From positions 1 to 15,494 of the forward strand of contig JBGAOK010000085.1 of the NCBI GenBank assembly GCA_044221805.1: a DNA stretch of 15,494 bases, in the 5' to 3' direction. This DNA is from Meridianimarinicoccus sp044221805. GTDB lineage: Bacteria > Pseudomonadota > Alphaproteobacteria > Rhodobacterales > Rhodobacteraceae. The notes under the pieces are model-generated. The model was given only the letters and a program-made list of their open reading frames with translations. It had not been told where the DNA came from and made no database searches. A program made the translations under genes and the position numbers. Shown in pieces: positions 1 to 11,190 of the stretch (position 1 is its first letter; every line of letters starts with the position of its first letter).

Positions 1-86
1 GCCAAACCGCCGAAATCCACATTCGCGTCGCACTCATCAACCGCTTCAATGCCCTCGGCACCGCCGAGATCGTCCGCGTGGCCTGA
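1..86 (+). CDS. C-terminal end of an unrecognised protein (partial)
   Basis: The frame starting at base 3 is open from the window edge to a TGA at 84-86 and encodes 27 residues ending in LGTAEIVRVA. The residues are a sensible mix (Ile, Val, Arg, Asn, Phe) rather than the Pro/Arg/Ser-rich text of shadow frames, so this is probably the true end of a gene starting outside the window. No motif is present and I do not recognise the family. It lies next to an HNH remnant, so a mobile or prophage-derived origin is possible, but that is inference only. Confidence 0.4.
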   Translation, partial: QTAEIHIRVALINRFNALGTAEIVRVA

Positions 87-100
87 CGTCAGCGGGGTAA

Positions 101-424
101 GGGGCAGTCACGCCTCAAAAGCGAGTTGCGCAACAACGCCACCACGTTGTGCCGATCAACAAGCAATCGCTCGGAGAACACCGCCTCGGCAACCTTGTGC
201 CAAGCTGCCGGACGTGCAACGCGAAGAAGGGCGACGGAGACTATCGCGATTTCCTGTCACACGCGCCAGAGCGGATGGCGGTGATCGATGCCCATATGGT
301 GCGATTTGACTATGTGCCGATCACGGCAAACCCCAAGCTCCGGCAAGTCATCGAGCTTGCCCATCAGGACGTAAGGCAGCTGGCCGAGCGCTATGTCGCC
401 ATCATCAACGCCGTGATGGCTTAA
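101..424 (+). pseudogene. HNH endonuclease remnant lacking its N-terminal half
   Basis: The open frame from 101 to a TAA at 422-424 carries the core of an HNH nuclease: HHVVPINK, then GNLVPSCRTCNAKKGD, which supplies the conserved His-His/Asn part and a CxxC zinc pair. The first zinc pair (CxxC) expected upstream is missing. The only in-frame start is a GTG at 149, which falls inside the HVVPI strand and has no Shine-Dalgarno before it, so a functional product is unlikely. In the next frame, bases 117-143 read KSELRNNAT, which resembles the stretch just before the DH motif in such proteins. A small indel near 140 may therefore have broken the gene. Base composition is visibly less GC-rich than the rest of the window, in line with acquired DNA. 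It could instead be annotated as a short intact HNH protein from the GTG (91 residues). Confidence 0.6.
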
Positions 425-473
425 GGGGGCGAGTAGGACCCGGCGTAGCGCGATCCGAGCCGGCGCCCCGCCG

Positions 474-3400
474 TCAGGCGACCAGCGCCTCGGCCTTCTT
501 CAGGTCGACGGACACAAGCTGGCTGACCCCCTGCTCGGCCATGGTGACGCCATAGAGCCGGTCCATCCGGCTCATGGTGACCGCATGGTGGGTGATGATC
601 AGGAAGCGCGTGTCGGTGCGCCTTGTCATCTCGTCCAGCAGGTCGCACATCCGGGTCACGTTGGCGTCGTCGAGCGGCGCGTCGACCTCGTCCAGCACGC
701 AGATCGGCGCCGGGTTGGCCAGGAACACACCGAAGATCAGCGCCAGCGCCGTCAGGGTCTGCTCGCCCCCCGAGAGCAGGCTCAGGGTCGACAGCTTCTT
801 GCCCGGCGGCTGGCACAGGATCTCGAGCCCCGCTTCCAGCGGGTCGTCGGATTCCACCAGGCTCAGCCGCGCCTCGCCGCCGCCGAACAGGTGGGTGAAC
901 AGGGTGGCGAAGTTGGCATTGACCTGTTCGAAGGCGGTCAGCAGCCGCTCGCGGCCCTCGCGGTTCAGCCCGGCGATGCCGGCGCGGAGCTTGGCCGTGG
1001 CGCTGTCCAGGTCGGCCTTCTCGGCCACCAGGGTATCGTGCTCCTCCTGCACCGCGCGGGCGTCCTCCTCAGCGCGCAGGTTCACCGCCCCCAGGGCCTC
1101 ACGGGCGCGGCGCAGCCGGCCGATGGTCGCCTCGATCTCGTCCGCGGGCGGCATCCGCGCCGGGTCGACATCCAGCTCGGCCAGAAGGTCGTCGGGGCTG
1201 GCGTCGGTTTCCTCGGCGATCCGCTGGGCGGCGGCCTCGGCGGCCTCGGCGGCGGCCTCGCTGCGGGTCTCGGCCCGGGCTCGGGCCTCGCGCGCCTCGC
1301 CGGCGGCGCGCTGGGTCTCGCGCTCGGCGGCGGCGGCGGCGCGCAGCCGGGCATCGGCGGCCGCGACCGCCTCGATGGCGGCGGTCCGGCGGGCCCCGGC
1401 GCGGTCCAGCGCCTCGGCCAGATCCGCGCGGCGGAGCGCTAGGTCGGCCGGCACCGCCCGGGCGGCGGCCAGTTCGGCCTCGGTCGCGGCGTGGCGCGCG
1501 GCCAGGTCGGCGATGCGCGAGTCCGCGGTGGCCTGCCGGTCGGCCCAGGTCTTGCGCTCGCGCTGGATCGCGTGCAGCCGGGTGCTGCGGACCTCGCCCT
1601 CGCGCTTCACCTCGTCATGGGCGGTCCGGCGCGAGATCATCGCGATCCGCGCCGCCTCGACCAGGGTACGCAGGTCGGCAACCCCGGCGCGGGCCTCGTC
1701 CAGATCGTCCAGATCGGCGCGCTGGCGTTCGGCTTCGGCGACCTGCAGCCGGGCGGCCAACGCCACCTCGTCATGGCGGGCGACGGCCAGCGCAAGGCTT
1801 TCCAGCTTGCCTTCCGCCAGATGGCGTTCCGCCTCGGCCCGGGCCTGCGCCCGGCCGGCATCGGCCAGCTGGGTATCGGCGGCGCGGCGAGCGGCGCGGG
1901 CGGCCTTCTCACGCTCGGACGCGGCGGCCAGCGCCGCGGCCAGCACGGAATGCGCGGCATCGGCGGCGAAGGCGCGGGCCTCGGCGGTTTCCAGGGCGCG
2001 TTCCAGCTCGGCCAGCCGGTTGCGCTGTTCCAGCCGCAGCGCGGCCGAGGACGGCGCCGCGCTGGCCGGGACCGAGAAGCCGTCCCAGCGCCACAGGTCG
2101 CCGGCCGTCGAGACCAGCCGCTGGCCCGGTTGCAGCAGCGGCTGCAGCCGCGGCGCATCAGCGGCGGCGATGACCCCGATCTGTCCCAGCCGCCGGCGCA
2201 GCACGTCGGGACAGGTCACATAGTCCGACAGCGGCGTCGCGCCCTCGGGCAGCGGCGGCGCCTGCGGATAGTCAGGCAGCAGGTCCCAGCCGGCCACCCC
2301 GGCCCCGTCCCGGTTGCGCCGCGGCGCCTTCAGATCGTCGCCAAGCGCGGCGCCGAGGGCGCGTTCATAGCCCGGCGCCACGCGCGCCTCGTCCATCACC
2401 TGCGCGCGTTCCAGCGCGTCGCGGGCGACCAGACGTCCCAGCGCGGCAACCTCGGCGGCCAGTGCCTTCGCCTCGCCCGCCGCCTCGCTGCGGGCGGCGC
2501 GGGTATCGGCCTCCTCGGCCTGGGCCTGGGCGCGGGCGTCCTCGGCCTCGGCCAGTTCCGCCTCGGCATCGGCCAGCCGGTGGCGGGCTTCGGCCTGTGC
2601 CGCCTCGGCCCCGGCCTGGGCCACGGCGCCATCGGCCAGCGCCCGGCGCGCGGCCTCGACCGCCTCGCGGGCCCGGCGGGCTTCCTCGCCGGCGCGGGCT
2701 TCGGTCTTGCGGCTGTCCGACAGCAGGCGCTCCACCGCGTGGTGCCGCGCGGCCAGTTGCGCCACCGCCTCGTTGCGGGTCTCCAGATCGGCCTCGCAGC
2801 CGGACAGCACCTCGCCCGCCTCGGCGGCGGCCTGCGCGGCGGCGGCGAACCGATCCGCCTGGCCTTCGGCGGCGGCTTCCAGATCGGCCATCTCGCCGGC
2901 CAGCCGGTCGAGCGTGCCGCCGGCATCGGCGGTCAGGTCGGCCTCGCGGGCCCGGTCCCGGGCCAGTTGCGCCAGCCGGCCTTCCAGCGCGGCGATCTGC
3001 GCCCTGGCCTGGCGTTCGCGTTCGTCCAGCGCGTCGCGTTCGACCACCAGCCGCTGCAGCACCGCGCCGGCGATGGCTTCCTCCTCGCGCAGGGGGGGCA
3101 GGTCGGTCTCGGCCGCCTCGCGCGCCTGGGTGGCCTTTCGCGCGGCGCCCTCGGCGCGCGAGGCCTCGGTCACCGCCAGCGCCAGCGCGGCCCGCGCCGC
3201 GTTCAGCGCCTGATCGGCCTCGCGCCAGCGGCGATAGAGCAGCAGCCCTTCCGCCACCCGCAGCTCGGCCCCGATGGCGCGATAACGCTGCGCCTGCTTG
3301 GCCTGACGGGCCAGCTGGGCAAGCTGCTGGGCCATCTGCTCGACCATGTCCTCGACCCGCTCGAGGTTCGGCTCGGTCGCCTTCAGCTTCAGCTCGGCCT

Positions 3401-3935
3401 CGTGGCGGCGCTGGTAGAGGCCCGAGATGCCGGCCGCTTCCTCCAGCACCCGGCGCCTTGCCTTGGGCCGGGCGTTGATCAGTTCCGCGATCTGGCCCTG
3501 CCGCACCAGAGCCGGGGAATGCGACCCGGTCGAGGCATCGGCGAACAGCATCTGCACGTCGCGGGCGCGCACTTCCTTCGCGTTGCACTTGAAGGCGGAT
3601 CCGGCGTCGCGGGTGATCCGGCGCACCACGTCGATCATCTCGGCGTCGTTGAAGGCGGCGGGGGCCAGCCGTTCGGAATTGTCGATGGTCAGGCTGACCT
3701 CGGCGAAGTTCCGCGCCGGGCGGGTGGCGGCGCCGGCGAAGATCACGTCCTCCATCCCGTCGCCGCGCATGGCGGTCGGGCGGTTCTCGCCCATCACCCA
3801 GCGCAGGGCTTCCAGCAGGTTCGACTTGCCGCAGCCGTTCGGACCCACCACGCCGGTCAGGCCCGACGCGATCACCAGATCGGTCGGGTCGACGAAGCTC
3901 TTGAAGCCGTTCAGTCTGAGCCGGGTGAACTGCAC
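474..3935 (-). CDS. smc: Chromosome segregation protein SMC
   Basis: SMC is the ATPase core of bacterial condensin and acts with ScpA and ScpB to organise and segregate the chromosome. From a GTG at 3935 the protein has 1153 residues, a normal length for an alphaproteobacterial SMC. The N-terminal head begins QFTRLRLNGFKSF and has Walker A GPNGCGKSN at residues 31-39. A long Ala/Glu/Arg-rich coiled coil follows, then a hinge around residues 510-625 (GYERALGAALG), and a second coiled-coil arm. The C-terminal head has the ABC signature LSGGEQ at about 1054 and Walker B ICVLDEVDAP with D1082/E1083. The frame is open as far as 4175, but residues upstream of the GTG do not resemble SMC and would run over the smc promoter and into the riboswitch, so 3935 is preferred. 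No strong Shine-Dalgarno precedes it. It is divergent from the B12 riboswitch and has no close operon partner here. Confidence 0.96.
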   Translation of the reverse strand: MQFTRLRLNGFKSFVDPTDLVIASGLTGVVGPNGCGKSNLLEALRWVMGENRPTAMRGDGMEDVIFAGAATRPARNFAEVSLTIDNSERLAPAAFNDAEMIDVVRRITRDAGSAFKCNAKEVRARDVQMLFADASTGSHSPALVRQGQIAELINARPKARRRVLEEAAGISGLYQRRHEAELKLKATEPNLERVEDMVEQMAQQLAQLARQAKQAQRYRAIGAELRVAEGLLLYRRWREADQALNAARAALALAVTEASRAEGAARKATQAREAAETDLPPLREEEAIAGAVLQRLVVERDALDERERQARAQIAALEGRLAQLARDRAREADLTADAGGTLDRLAGEMADLEAAAEGQADRFAAAAQAAAEAGEVLSGCEADLETRNEAVAQLAARHHAVERLLSDSRKTEARAGEEARRAREAVEAARRALADGAVAQAGAEAAQAEARHRLADAEAELAEAEDARAQAQAEEADTRAARSEAAGEAKALAAEVAALGRLVARDALERAQVMDEARVAPGYERALGAALGDDLKAPRRNRDGAGVAGWDLLPDYPQAPPLPEGATPLSDYVTCPDVLRRRLGQIGVIAAADAPRLQPLLQPGQRLVSTAGDLWRWDGFSVPASAAPSSAALRLEQRNRLAELERALETAEARAFAADAAHSVLAAALAAASEREKAARAARRAADTQLADAGRAQARAEAERHLAEGKLESLALAVARHDEVALAARLQVAEAERQRADLDDLDEARAGVADLRTLVEAARIAMISRRTAHDEVKREGEVRSTRLHAIQRERKTWADRQATADSRIADLAARHAATEAELAAARAVPADLALRRADLAEALDRAGARRTAAIEAVAAADARLRAAAAAERETQRAAGEAREARARAETRSEAAAEAAEAAAQRIAEETDASPDDLLAELDVDPARMPPADEIEATIGRLRRAREALGAVNLRAEEDARAVQEEHDTLVAEKADLDSATAKLRAGIAGLNREGRERLLTAFEQVNANFATLFTHLFGGGEARLSLVESDDPLEAGLEILCQPPGKKLSTLSLLSGGEQTLTALALIFGVFLANPAPICVLDEVDAPLDDANVTRMCDLLDEMTRRTDTRFLIITHHAVTMSRMDRLYGVTMAEQGVSQLVSVDLKKAEALVA

Positions 3936-3983
3936 GTCTGGATCTGCCCTGCCTGTCTGCCCGCGATTCTGCCTTTTCCGGCA

Positions 3984-4012
3984 ATGATCGGTTTCCGGGC
4001 GGGATCTGTCAA
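3984..4012 (-). promoter_or_regulatory. Predicted smc promoter
   Basis: On the minus strand TTGACA (4012-4007) is followed after 17 bases by GATCAT (3989-3984). This is a good sigma-70 type match with ideal spacing. It would start transcription near 3977 and leave a leader of about 40 bases before the smc GTG. It is a sequence match only. Confidence 0.5.
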
Positions 4013-4114
4013 CGCCAATGCCCACGATGTGGCGGATACAGGCAGCGATACCCCTAGATGTGGGCTTAGGACTGGTCAGGGATGCGGCAATGCAGCGGCG
4101 TTCATCAATTTGTC

Positions 4115-4144
4115 TTGACCCCCGCGGCCGGCGGGCGGCACAAG
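4115..4144 (+). promoter_or_regulatory. Predicted promoter of the cobalamin riboswitch leader
   Basis: CTTGAC, the typical alphaproteobacterial -35, lies at 4114-4119. A weak -10 (CACAAG, 4139-4144) follows at about the right distance, giving a start near 4150, which is where the riboswitch begins. The -10 match is poor and the spacer is pure G/C, so the -35 carries most of the evidence. Confidence 0.4.
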
Positions 4145-4149
4145 CGTCC

Positions 4150-4337
4150 GGTGTGGTTCCCAAGGTGCAAAGCACCCGGGATCAAATGGGAATGCGGTGA
4201 CGGCGACCCAATCAGGGGCCGGAATCCGCAGCCGCCCCCGCGACTGTGAGCGGAGAGCGCGCGTTCATGACCACTGGGCGCCAGCCCGGGAAGGGAACGT
4301 CGGCGCCGTGACCCGCGAGCCAGGAGACCTGCCGCAC
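4150..4337 (+). ncRNA. Cobalamin (AdoCbl) riboswitch
   Basis: The leader carries the conserved cobalamin riboswitch blocks in order. GGGAATGCGGTGA is at 4188-4200, GCCGCCCCCGCGACTGT at 4231-4247, CCACTGGG at 4271-4278, GGGAAGG at 4288-4294, and the B12 box AGCCAGGAGACCTGCC at about 4318-4333. Such aptamers bind adenosylcobalamin and shut off downstream B12 or cobalt-uptake genes. Here it sits 48 bases before cbtB, so it should repress cbtB-cbtA, and any co-transcribed cobW-cobN, when B12 is plentiful. The boundaries are approximate. Confidence 0.95.
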
Positions 4338-4353
4338 AGGCAACCTCAACCGC

Positions 4354-4377
4354 GCCGTCGGGTGGACGGCGAAGGAG
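4354..4377 (+). promoter_or_regulatory. Riboswitch expression platform: hairpin abutting the cbtB ribosome binding site
   Basis: A perfect 6-bp stem GCCGTC/GACGGC (4354-4359 and 4365-4370, loop of 5) directly abuts the Shine-Dalgarno GAAGGAG (4371-4377) of cbtB. There is no T-tract after it, so an intrinsic terminator is unlikely. The position suggests control of translation initiation by ligand-dependent folding. This is inference from layout. Confidence 0.4.
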
Positions 4378-4384
4378 ACACGAC

Positions 4385-4558
4385 ATGACGACCCACATTT
4401 CGACCGCCAAGACCACCGGCCTGTCCACGATCGCTGCTGCGCTGATCGCCGTGACGATCGGTGCCACGCTGATCGCCCTGGGCGGCCATGTGCAGGCAAG
4501 CGCCCTGCACGACGCTGCCCACGACGTGCGCCACGCCACCGGCTTCCCCTGCCACTGA
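4385..4558 (+). CDS. cbtB: Cobalt transporter subunit CbtB
   Basis: This 57-residue protein has one predicted membrane segment (about residues 15-33, AAALIAVTIGATLIALGG) and a His-containing tail (HDAAHDVRHATGFPCH). That is the hallmark of CbtB, the small partner of CbtA in B12-regulated cobalt uptake. The ATG at 4385 follows a strong Shine-Dalgarno (AAGGAG, 4372-4377). It is the first gene behind the cobalamin riboswitch, and its stop lies 3 bases before the cbtA ATG. The C-terminal Cys-His pair and the His residues are plausible metal contacts. CbtAB function rests largely on regulon evidence and not on detailed transport biochemistry. Confidence 0.9.
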   Translation: MTTHISTAKTTGLSTIAAALIAVTIGATLIALGGHVQASALHDAAHDVRHATGFPCH

Positions 4559-4561
4559 TCC

Positions 4562-5356
4562 ATGCTCGGACGCATTGTCACCAGCGCGGTGTTCGCTGGT
4601 TTCCTGGCAGGGCTGATTGCCGCCCTGCTCCAGTTGGCGCTTGTCCAGCCCGTGTTGCTGCAGGCCGAAGAGTTCGAATCCGGCGCCCGCACCCTTGCCG
4701 TCGCGGGGGCCGCACCGGTCGCGGCGCCGGATCACCATCACGCCGCCGCGGCGGGGAATGACCCTGCCGTTGCACAGGGTCACGATCATGCGGCCGCGCA
4801 CGGCGACACGGGCGACGCGTGGCGGGTTGGCGGCTTCGCGCCGGTCCGCGATGGGCTGAGCGTGCTCTTTTCCGTGGTGATCTATACCGGCTACGCCTTC
4901 CTGGTCATCGCGGCGATGGCGCTGGCCACCGACCGCGGCGCGGAGGTCACCGCGCGTCGTGGGCTGCTCTGGGGGCTGGCTGGGTTCGTCGCCTTCCAGC
5001 TTGCCCCTGCGATCGGCCTTCCGCCCGAAGTTCCGGGTTCGGTCGCTGCCGATCTGGGCGCCCGGCAGATCTGGTGGCTGGCCACGGTGGTCTGTTCGGG
5101 GCTGGGGCTCGGCATGCTGGCCTTCGGCCGCGACTGGACGCTGTGGGGCCTGGCGATCGGGTTGCTGGCGGCGCCGCATGTGGTCGGCGCGCCGGAAGCC
5201 GAGGGTTTCGCCGGCGTGGTCCCGGCCGAGCTTGCCGGCCTGTTCGCGGCCCGCGCCCTGGGCGTCGGCATGGCGGCCTGGGCGGTCCTCGGGCTGGCCT
5301 GCGGCCACTTCTGGCAGCGCGAGGCGACGCCCCGGGCGGCACCGCGGACGGCCTGA
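4562..5356 (+). CDS. cbtA: Cobalt transporter subunit CbtA
   Basis: This 264-residue membrane protein is of the CbtA family, the predicted permease for Co2+ in B12-repressed uptake systems. The first membrane segment (about residues 5-28) is followed by a His-rich loop (about 57-82, including DHHHAAAAG and GHDHAAAHGD) that probably collects metal outside the membrane. Further hydrophobic segments follow: VLFSVVIYTGYAFLVIAAMA, LLWGLAGFVAFQLAPAIGL, WWLATVVCSGLGLGMLAF, WGLAIGLLAAPHVVGAP, and a last one ending in GLACGHFW. The ATG is only 3 bases after the cbtB stop and has no clear Shine-Dalgarno of its own, so it is probably translationally coupled to cbtB and under the same riboswitch. Confidence 0.92.
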   Translation: MLGRIVTSAVFAGFLAGLIAALLQLALVQPVLLQAEEFESGARTLAVAGAAPVAAPDHHHAAAAGNDPAVAQGHDHAAAHGDTGDAWRVGGFAPVRDGLSVLFSVVIYTGYAFLVIAAMALATDRGAEVTARRGLLWGLAGFVAFQLAPAIGLPPEVPGSVAADLGARQIWWLATVVCSGLGLGMLAFGRDWTLWGLAIGLLAAPHVVGAPEAEGFAGVVPAELAGLFAARALGVGMAAWAVLGLACGHFWQREATPRAAPRTA

Positions 5357-5364
5357 TCATCCCC

Positions 5365-5396
5365 TGCGCCCCCTTTCCGTCAGGACGGGGGGCGCA
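5365..5396. terminator. Inverted repeat between convergent cbtA and DUF1636 gene, possible bidirectional terminator
   Basis: TGCGCCCCC (5365-5373) pairs perfectly with GGGGGCGCA (5388-5396). An inner CCGT/ACGG stem closes over a CAGG loop. It begins 9 bases after the cbtA stop and overlaps the last codons and stop of the DUF1636 gene on the other strand. There is no T-run on either side, so efficient intrinsic termination is uncertain. It could equally be an mRNA 3'-end stabiliser. Confidence 0.4.
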
Positions 5397-5736
5397 ACTG
5401 GGGATCGGTGAATGCCGGGACGCGGGTCACCAGCCGGAACCGGAGCCGGCCCAGCGGCCGGGCGTCGACGATCCAGCCATGGGGCGCCGCGTCGTATTCC
5501 CGGGCGAAGGCGGCCACATCGGCCGCATCCTCGACGGTGAGGCCGGAGAAGACATAGGTCGCCCGTCCGGCGCCCTGCGCCGCCAGCGTTGCCGGTGCCT
5601 TGCAGACCGACAGGCACGGCGCGAGCACCACGGGACGGCCCGGACACGCCGCCGCAATTGCTTGCGTGAGGTCGTCGCGCGCGCCACAACACCCCGCACA
5701 CAGAATGAATCGCCAATCGGGGGCCTGTTCCGTCAT
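5380..5736 (-). CDS. DUF1636 family protein, thioredoxin-like 2Fe-2S ferredoxin type
   Basis: This is a 118-residue soluble protein with four well-placed cysteines: C13 and C17 in CAGCCGAR (with C16 between) and C41/C45 in APCLSVCKAP. The C-x3-C second pair and the overall length match thioredoxin-fold 2Fe-2S proteins, and the sequence matches my memory of DUF1636, a family often found beside cobW and other B12 genes. The exact function is unknown; a redox or metal role linked to cobalamin synthesis is inference. The ATG at 5736 is preceded by AGAAGG. The gene runs against its neighbours: convergent with cbtA and divergent from cobW, whose ATG is 24 bp away. It would be antisense to any cbtBA-cobW read-through transcript. 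Confidence 0.82.
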   Translation of the reverse strand: MTEQAPDWRFILCAGCCGARDDLTQAIAAACPGRPVVLAPCLSVCKAPATLAAQGAGRATYVFSGLTVEDAADVAAFAREYDAAPHGWIVDARPLGRLRFRLVTRVPAFTDPQLRPPS

Positions 5737-5760
5737 GGTCGCCTTCTAAGGGAGCAACCG

Positions 5761-6855
5761 ATGCCCGCCAAGATCCCCGCCACCATCGTCACCGGCTTTC
5801 TCGGCGCCGGCAAGACGACGCTGATCCGCCAGATGCTGGCCCAGGCCGACGGCCGGCGCATCGCGCTGATCATCAACGAATTCGGCGATCTGGGCGTGGA
5901 CGGCGAGATCCTGAAGGGCTGCGGCGACGCGGTCTGCGCCGAGGACGACATCATCGAGCTGTCGAACGGCTGCATCTGCTGCACCGTGGCCGACGACTTC
6001 GTGCCGACGATCGAGAAGCTTCTGGCGCGCGCCGTGCCGCCCGACCACATCGTGATCGAGACCTCGGGCCTTGCCCTGCCGCAGCCGCTGGTGCGCGCGT
6101 TCAACTGGCCCGAGATCCGCACCCGGGTCACCGTCGACGGCGTGGTGACCGTGGTCGACGGCAAGGCGGTGGCCGAGGGGCGCTTTGCCCATTCCCCGGA
6201 CGCGGTGGCGGCGCAGCGCTCGGCCGATGCGGCGCTGGACCACGAGACGCCGCTGTCGGAGCTGTTCGAGGACCAGATCGCCTGCGCCGACATGATCGTG
6301 GTGAACAAGACCGACCTTCTGGACCTGGCCGAGGCCGAGGCGCTGGCCGCCGGGCTGAAGGCCGAAGCCCGCGACGGCGTGCAGGTGGTGCGCACCGCCA
6401 TGGGCGTGCTGCCGATCGGCGTGCTGCTGGGCCAGGGCATCGGCGCCGAATCCGACATGGCCGCCCGGGCCGAGGTCCATCACCACCACGATCATGACGA
6501 CCACGCGGACGACGATCATGACGACGACGATCATGATCACGACGACGACCACCACCATGACCACGGCCATGACGAGTTCGAGAGCTTCGTGGTGACCCGG
6601 GCCGAGATCACCGACCCCACCGCCTTCGCGGCGCAGCTGGCCGAGGTGATCCGGGCCCATGACATCCTGCGCCTGAAGGGCTTCGCCGCGGTCGCCGGCA
6701 AGCCGATGCGCCTGACGCTCCAGGCGGTGGGGCCGCGGATCGAGACCTATTTCGACCGCCCGCTCCGCCCCGGCGAGGCGCGCGAGACCCGGCTGGTGGT
6801 GATCGGCCAGGCCGGGCTGGACCGCGCCGCGATCGACGCGGCCCTGGCGGCATGA
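5761..6855 (+). CDS. cobW: CobW, G3E-family metal-binding GTPase of cobalamin biosynthesis
   Basis: This 364-residue COG0523/G3E GTPase probably handles Co2+ for cobaltochelatase CobNST. Visible motifs are Walker A GFLGAGKT (12-19), the metal-binding CxCC motif CICC (71-74), the ETSG motif shortly after, and NKTD (182-185) for guanine recognition. A His/Asp-rich stretch (about 238-270) has about 14 His and 16 Asp. The C-terminal CobW_C-like domain ends with ETRLVVIGQAGLDRAAI, and residues such as DILRLKGF fit the family. A good Shine-Dalgarno AAGGGAG (5748-5754) precedes the ATG. cobN follows 25 bases after its stop, suggesting one operon. The same frame is open back to 4819, but that upstream part is a shadow of cbtA and the DUF1636 gene. 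Confidence 0.95.
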   Translation: MPAKIPATIVTGFLGAGKTTLIRQMLAQADGRRIALIINEFGDLGVDGEILKGCGDAVCAEDDIIELSNGCICCTVADDFVPTIEKLLARAVPPDHIVIETSGLALPQPLVRAFNWPEIRTRVTVDGVVTVVDGKAVAEGRFAHSPDAVAAQRSADAALDHETPLSELFEDQIACADMIVVNKTDLLDLAEAEALAAGLKAEARDGVQVVRTAMGVLPIGVLLGQGIGAESDMAARAEVHHHHDHDDHADDDHDDDDHDHDDDHHHDHGHDEFESFVVTRAEITDPTAFAAQLAEVIRAHDILRLKGFAAVAGKPMRLTLQAVGPRIETYFDRPLRPGEARETRLVVIGQAGLDRAAIDAALAA

Positions 6856-6880
6856 CCGCATCCCGCGCCGGAGCCGCCTG

Positions 6881-10678
<3,798 letters not shown>

Positions 10679-11190
10679 ATCACGCGAGACTGGATCCGGG
10701 CGCCGTCATGGCCCGGGCAGTCGAGCAGCGCCTCGGCCATCACCACATCGCCGTAAAGCGTGCCGGGCCGGACGGCGCAGCCGCTGGCCCGTTCCATCGC
10801 CGTCTTCGCCCGGGCGAGATTGCCCGAGACGGTGACCCCGGCCGCCGCCGAAGTACGCACCGCCTCGGCCCGCCAGAGGTTGTGCCGCACGGTGAAGTCG
10901 GCCCCCTCGACCGTGAGCCGCGTCACCGGCGCCTCCAGCATCGGCAGGCTGGGCGTGGCGCAGGCCGCAAGGCCGAGGCAGGTCAGGAACGAAAGAAGAA
11001 CATCGTGCATGGCCCGTCGTGCCACGCCCGGGGTTAACGGCGGCTGAACCGGTCCGATCCGCCGTCGGCCGCGATTCTCCCGTCCCTGCGGCCAGCCACA
11101 GCGGCGCGCTTTCGTCCCCTCGTGTGCGCGTCAGCCCTTCCGCAGCCCCGCCTCGGCGCTAGACTTCGCCGGTCGCCGCTGGAGTCCGCC

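Noticed and set aside
1491..4118. An 875-residue plus-strand open frame opposite smc, plus a second one at 574-2223
   Set aside because: Low-complexity Gly/Gln/Arg or Ser/Ala/Arg text. These are antisense shadows of the Ala-rich smc coiled coil.
4018..4200. A 60-residue plus-strand frame across the leader region
   Set aside because: It overlaps the predicted promoters and the conserved riboswitch core, has no ribosome binding site, and its composition is not protein-like.
4105..4692. A minus-strand 195-residue frame over the riboswitch and cbtB
   Set aside because: Antisense shadow. The plus strand carries the conserved aptamer blocks and cbtB with a good Shine-Dalgarno.
4819..5760. Upstream extension of the cobW frame without stops
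   Set aside because: It runs through cbtA in a wrong frame and across the DUF1636 gene. CobW families begin at the Walker A region, and a good ribosome binding site precedes the ATG at 5761.
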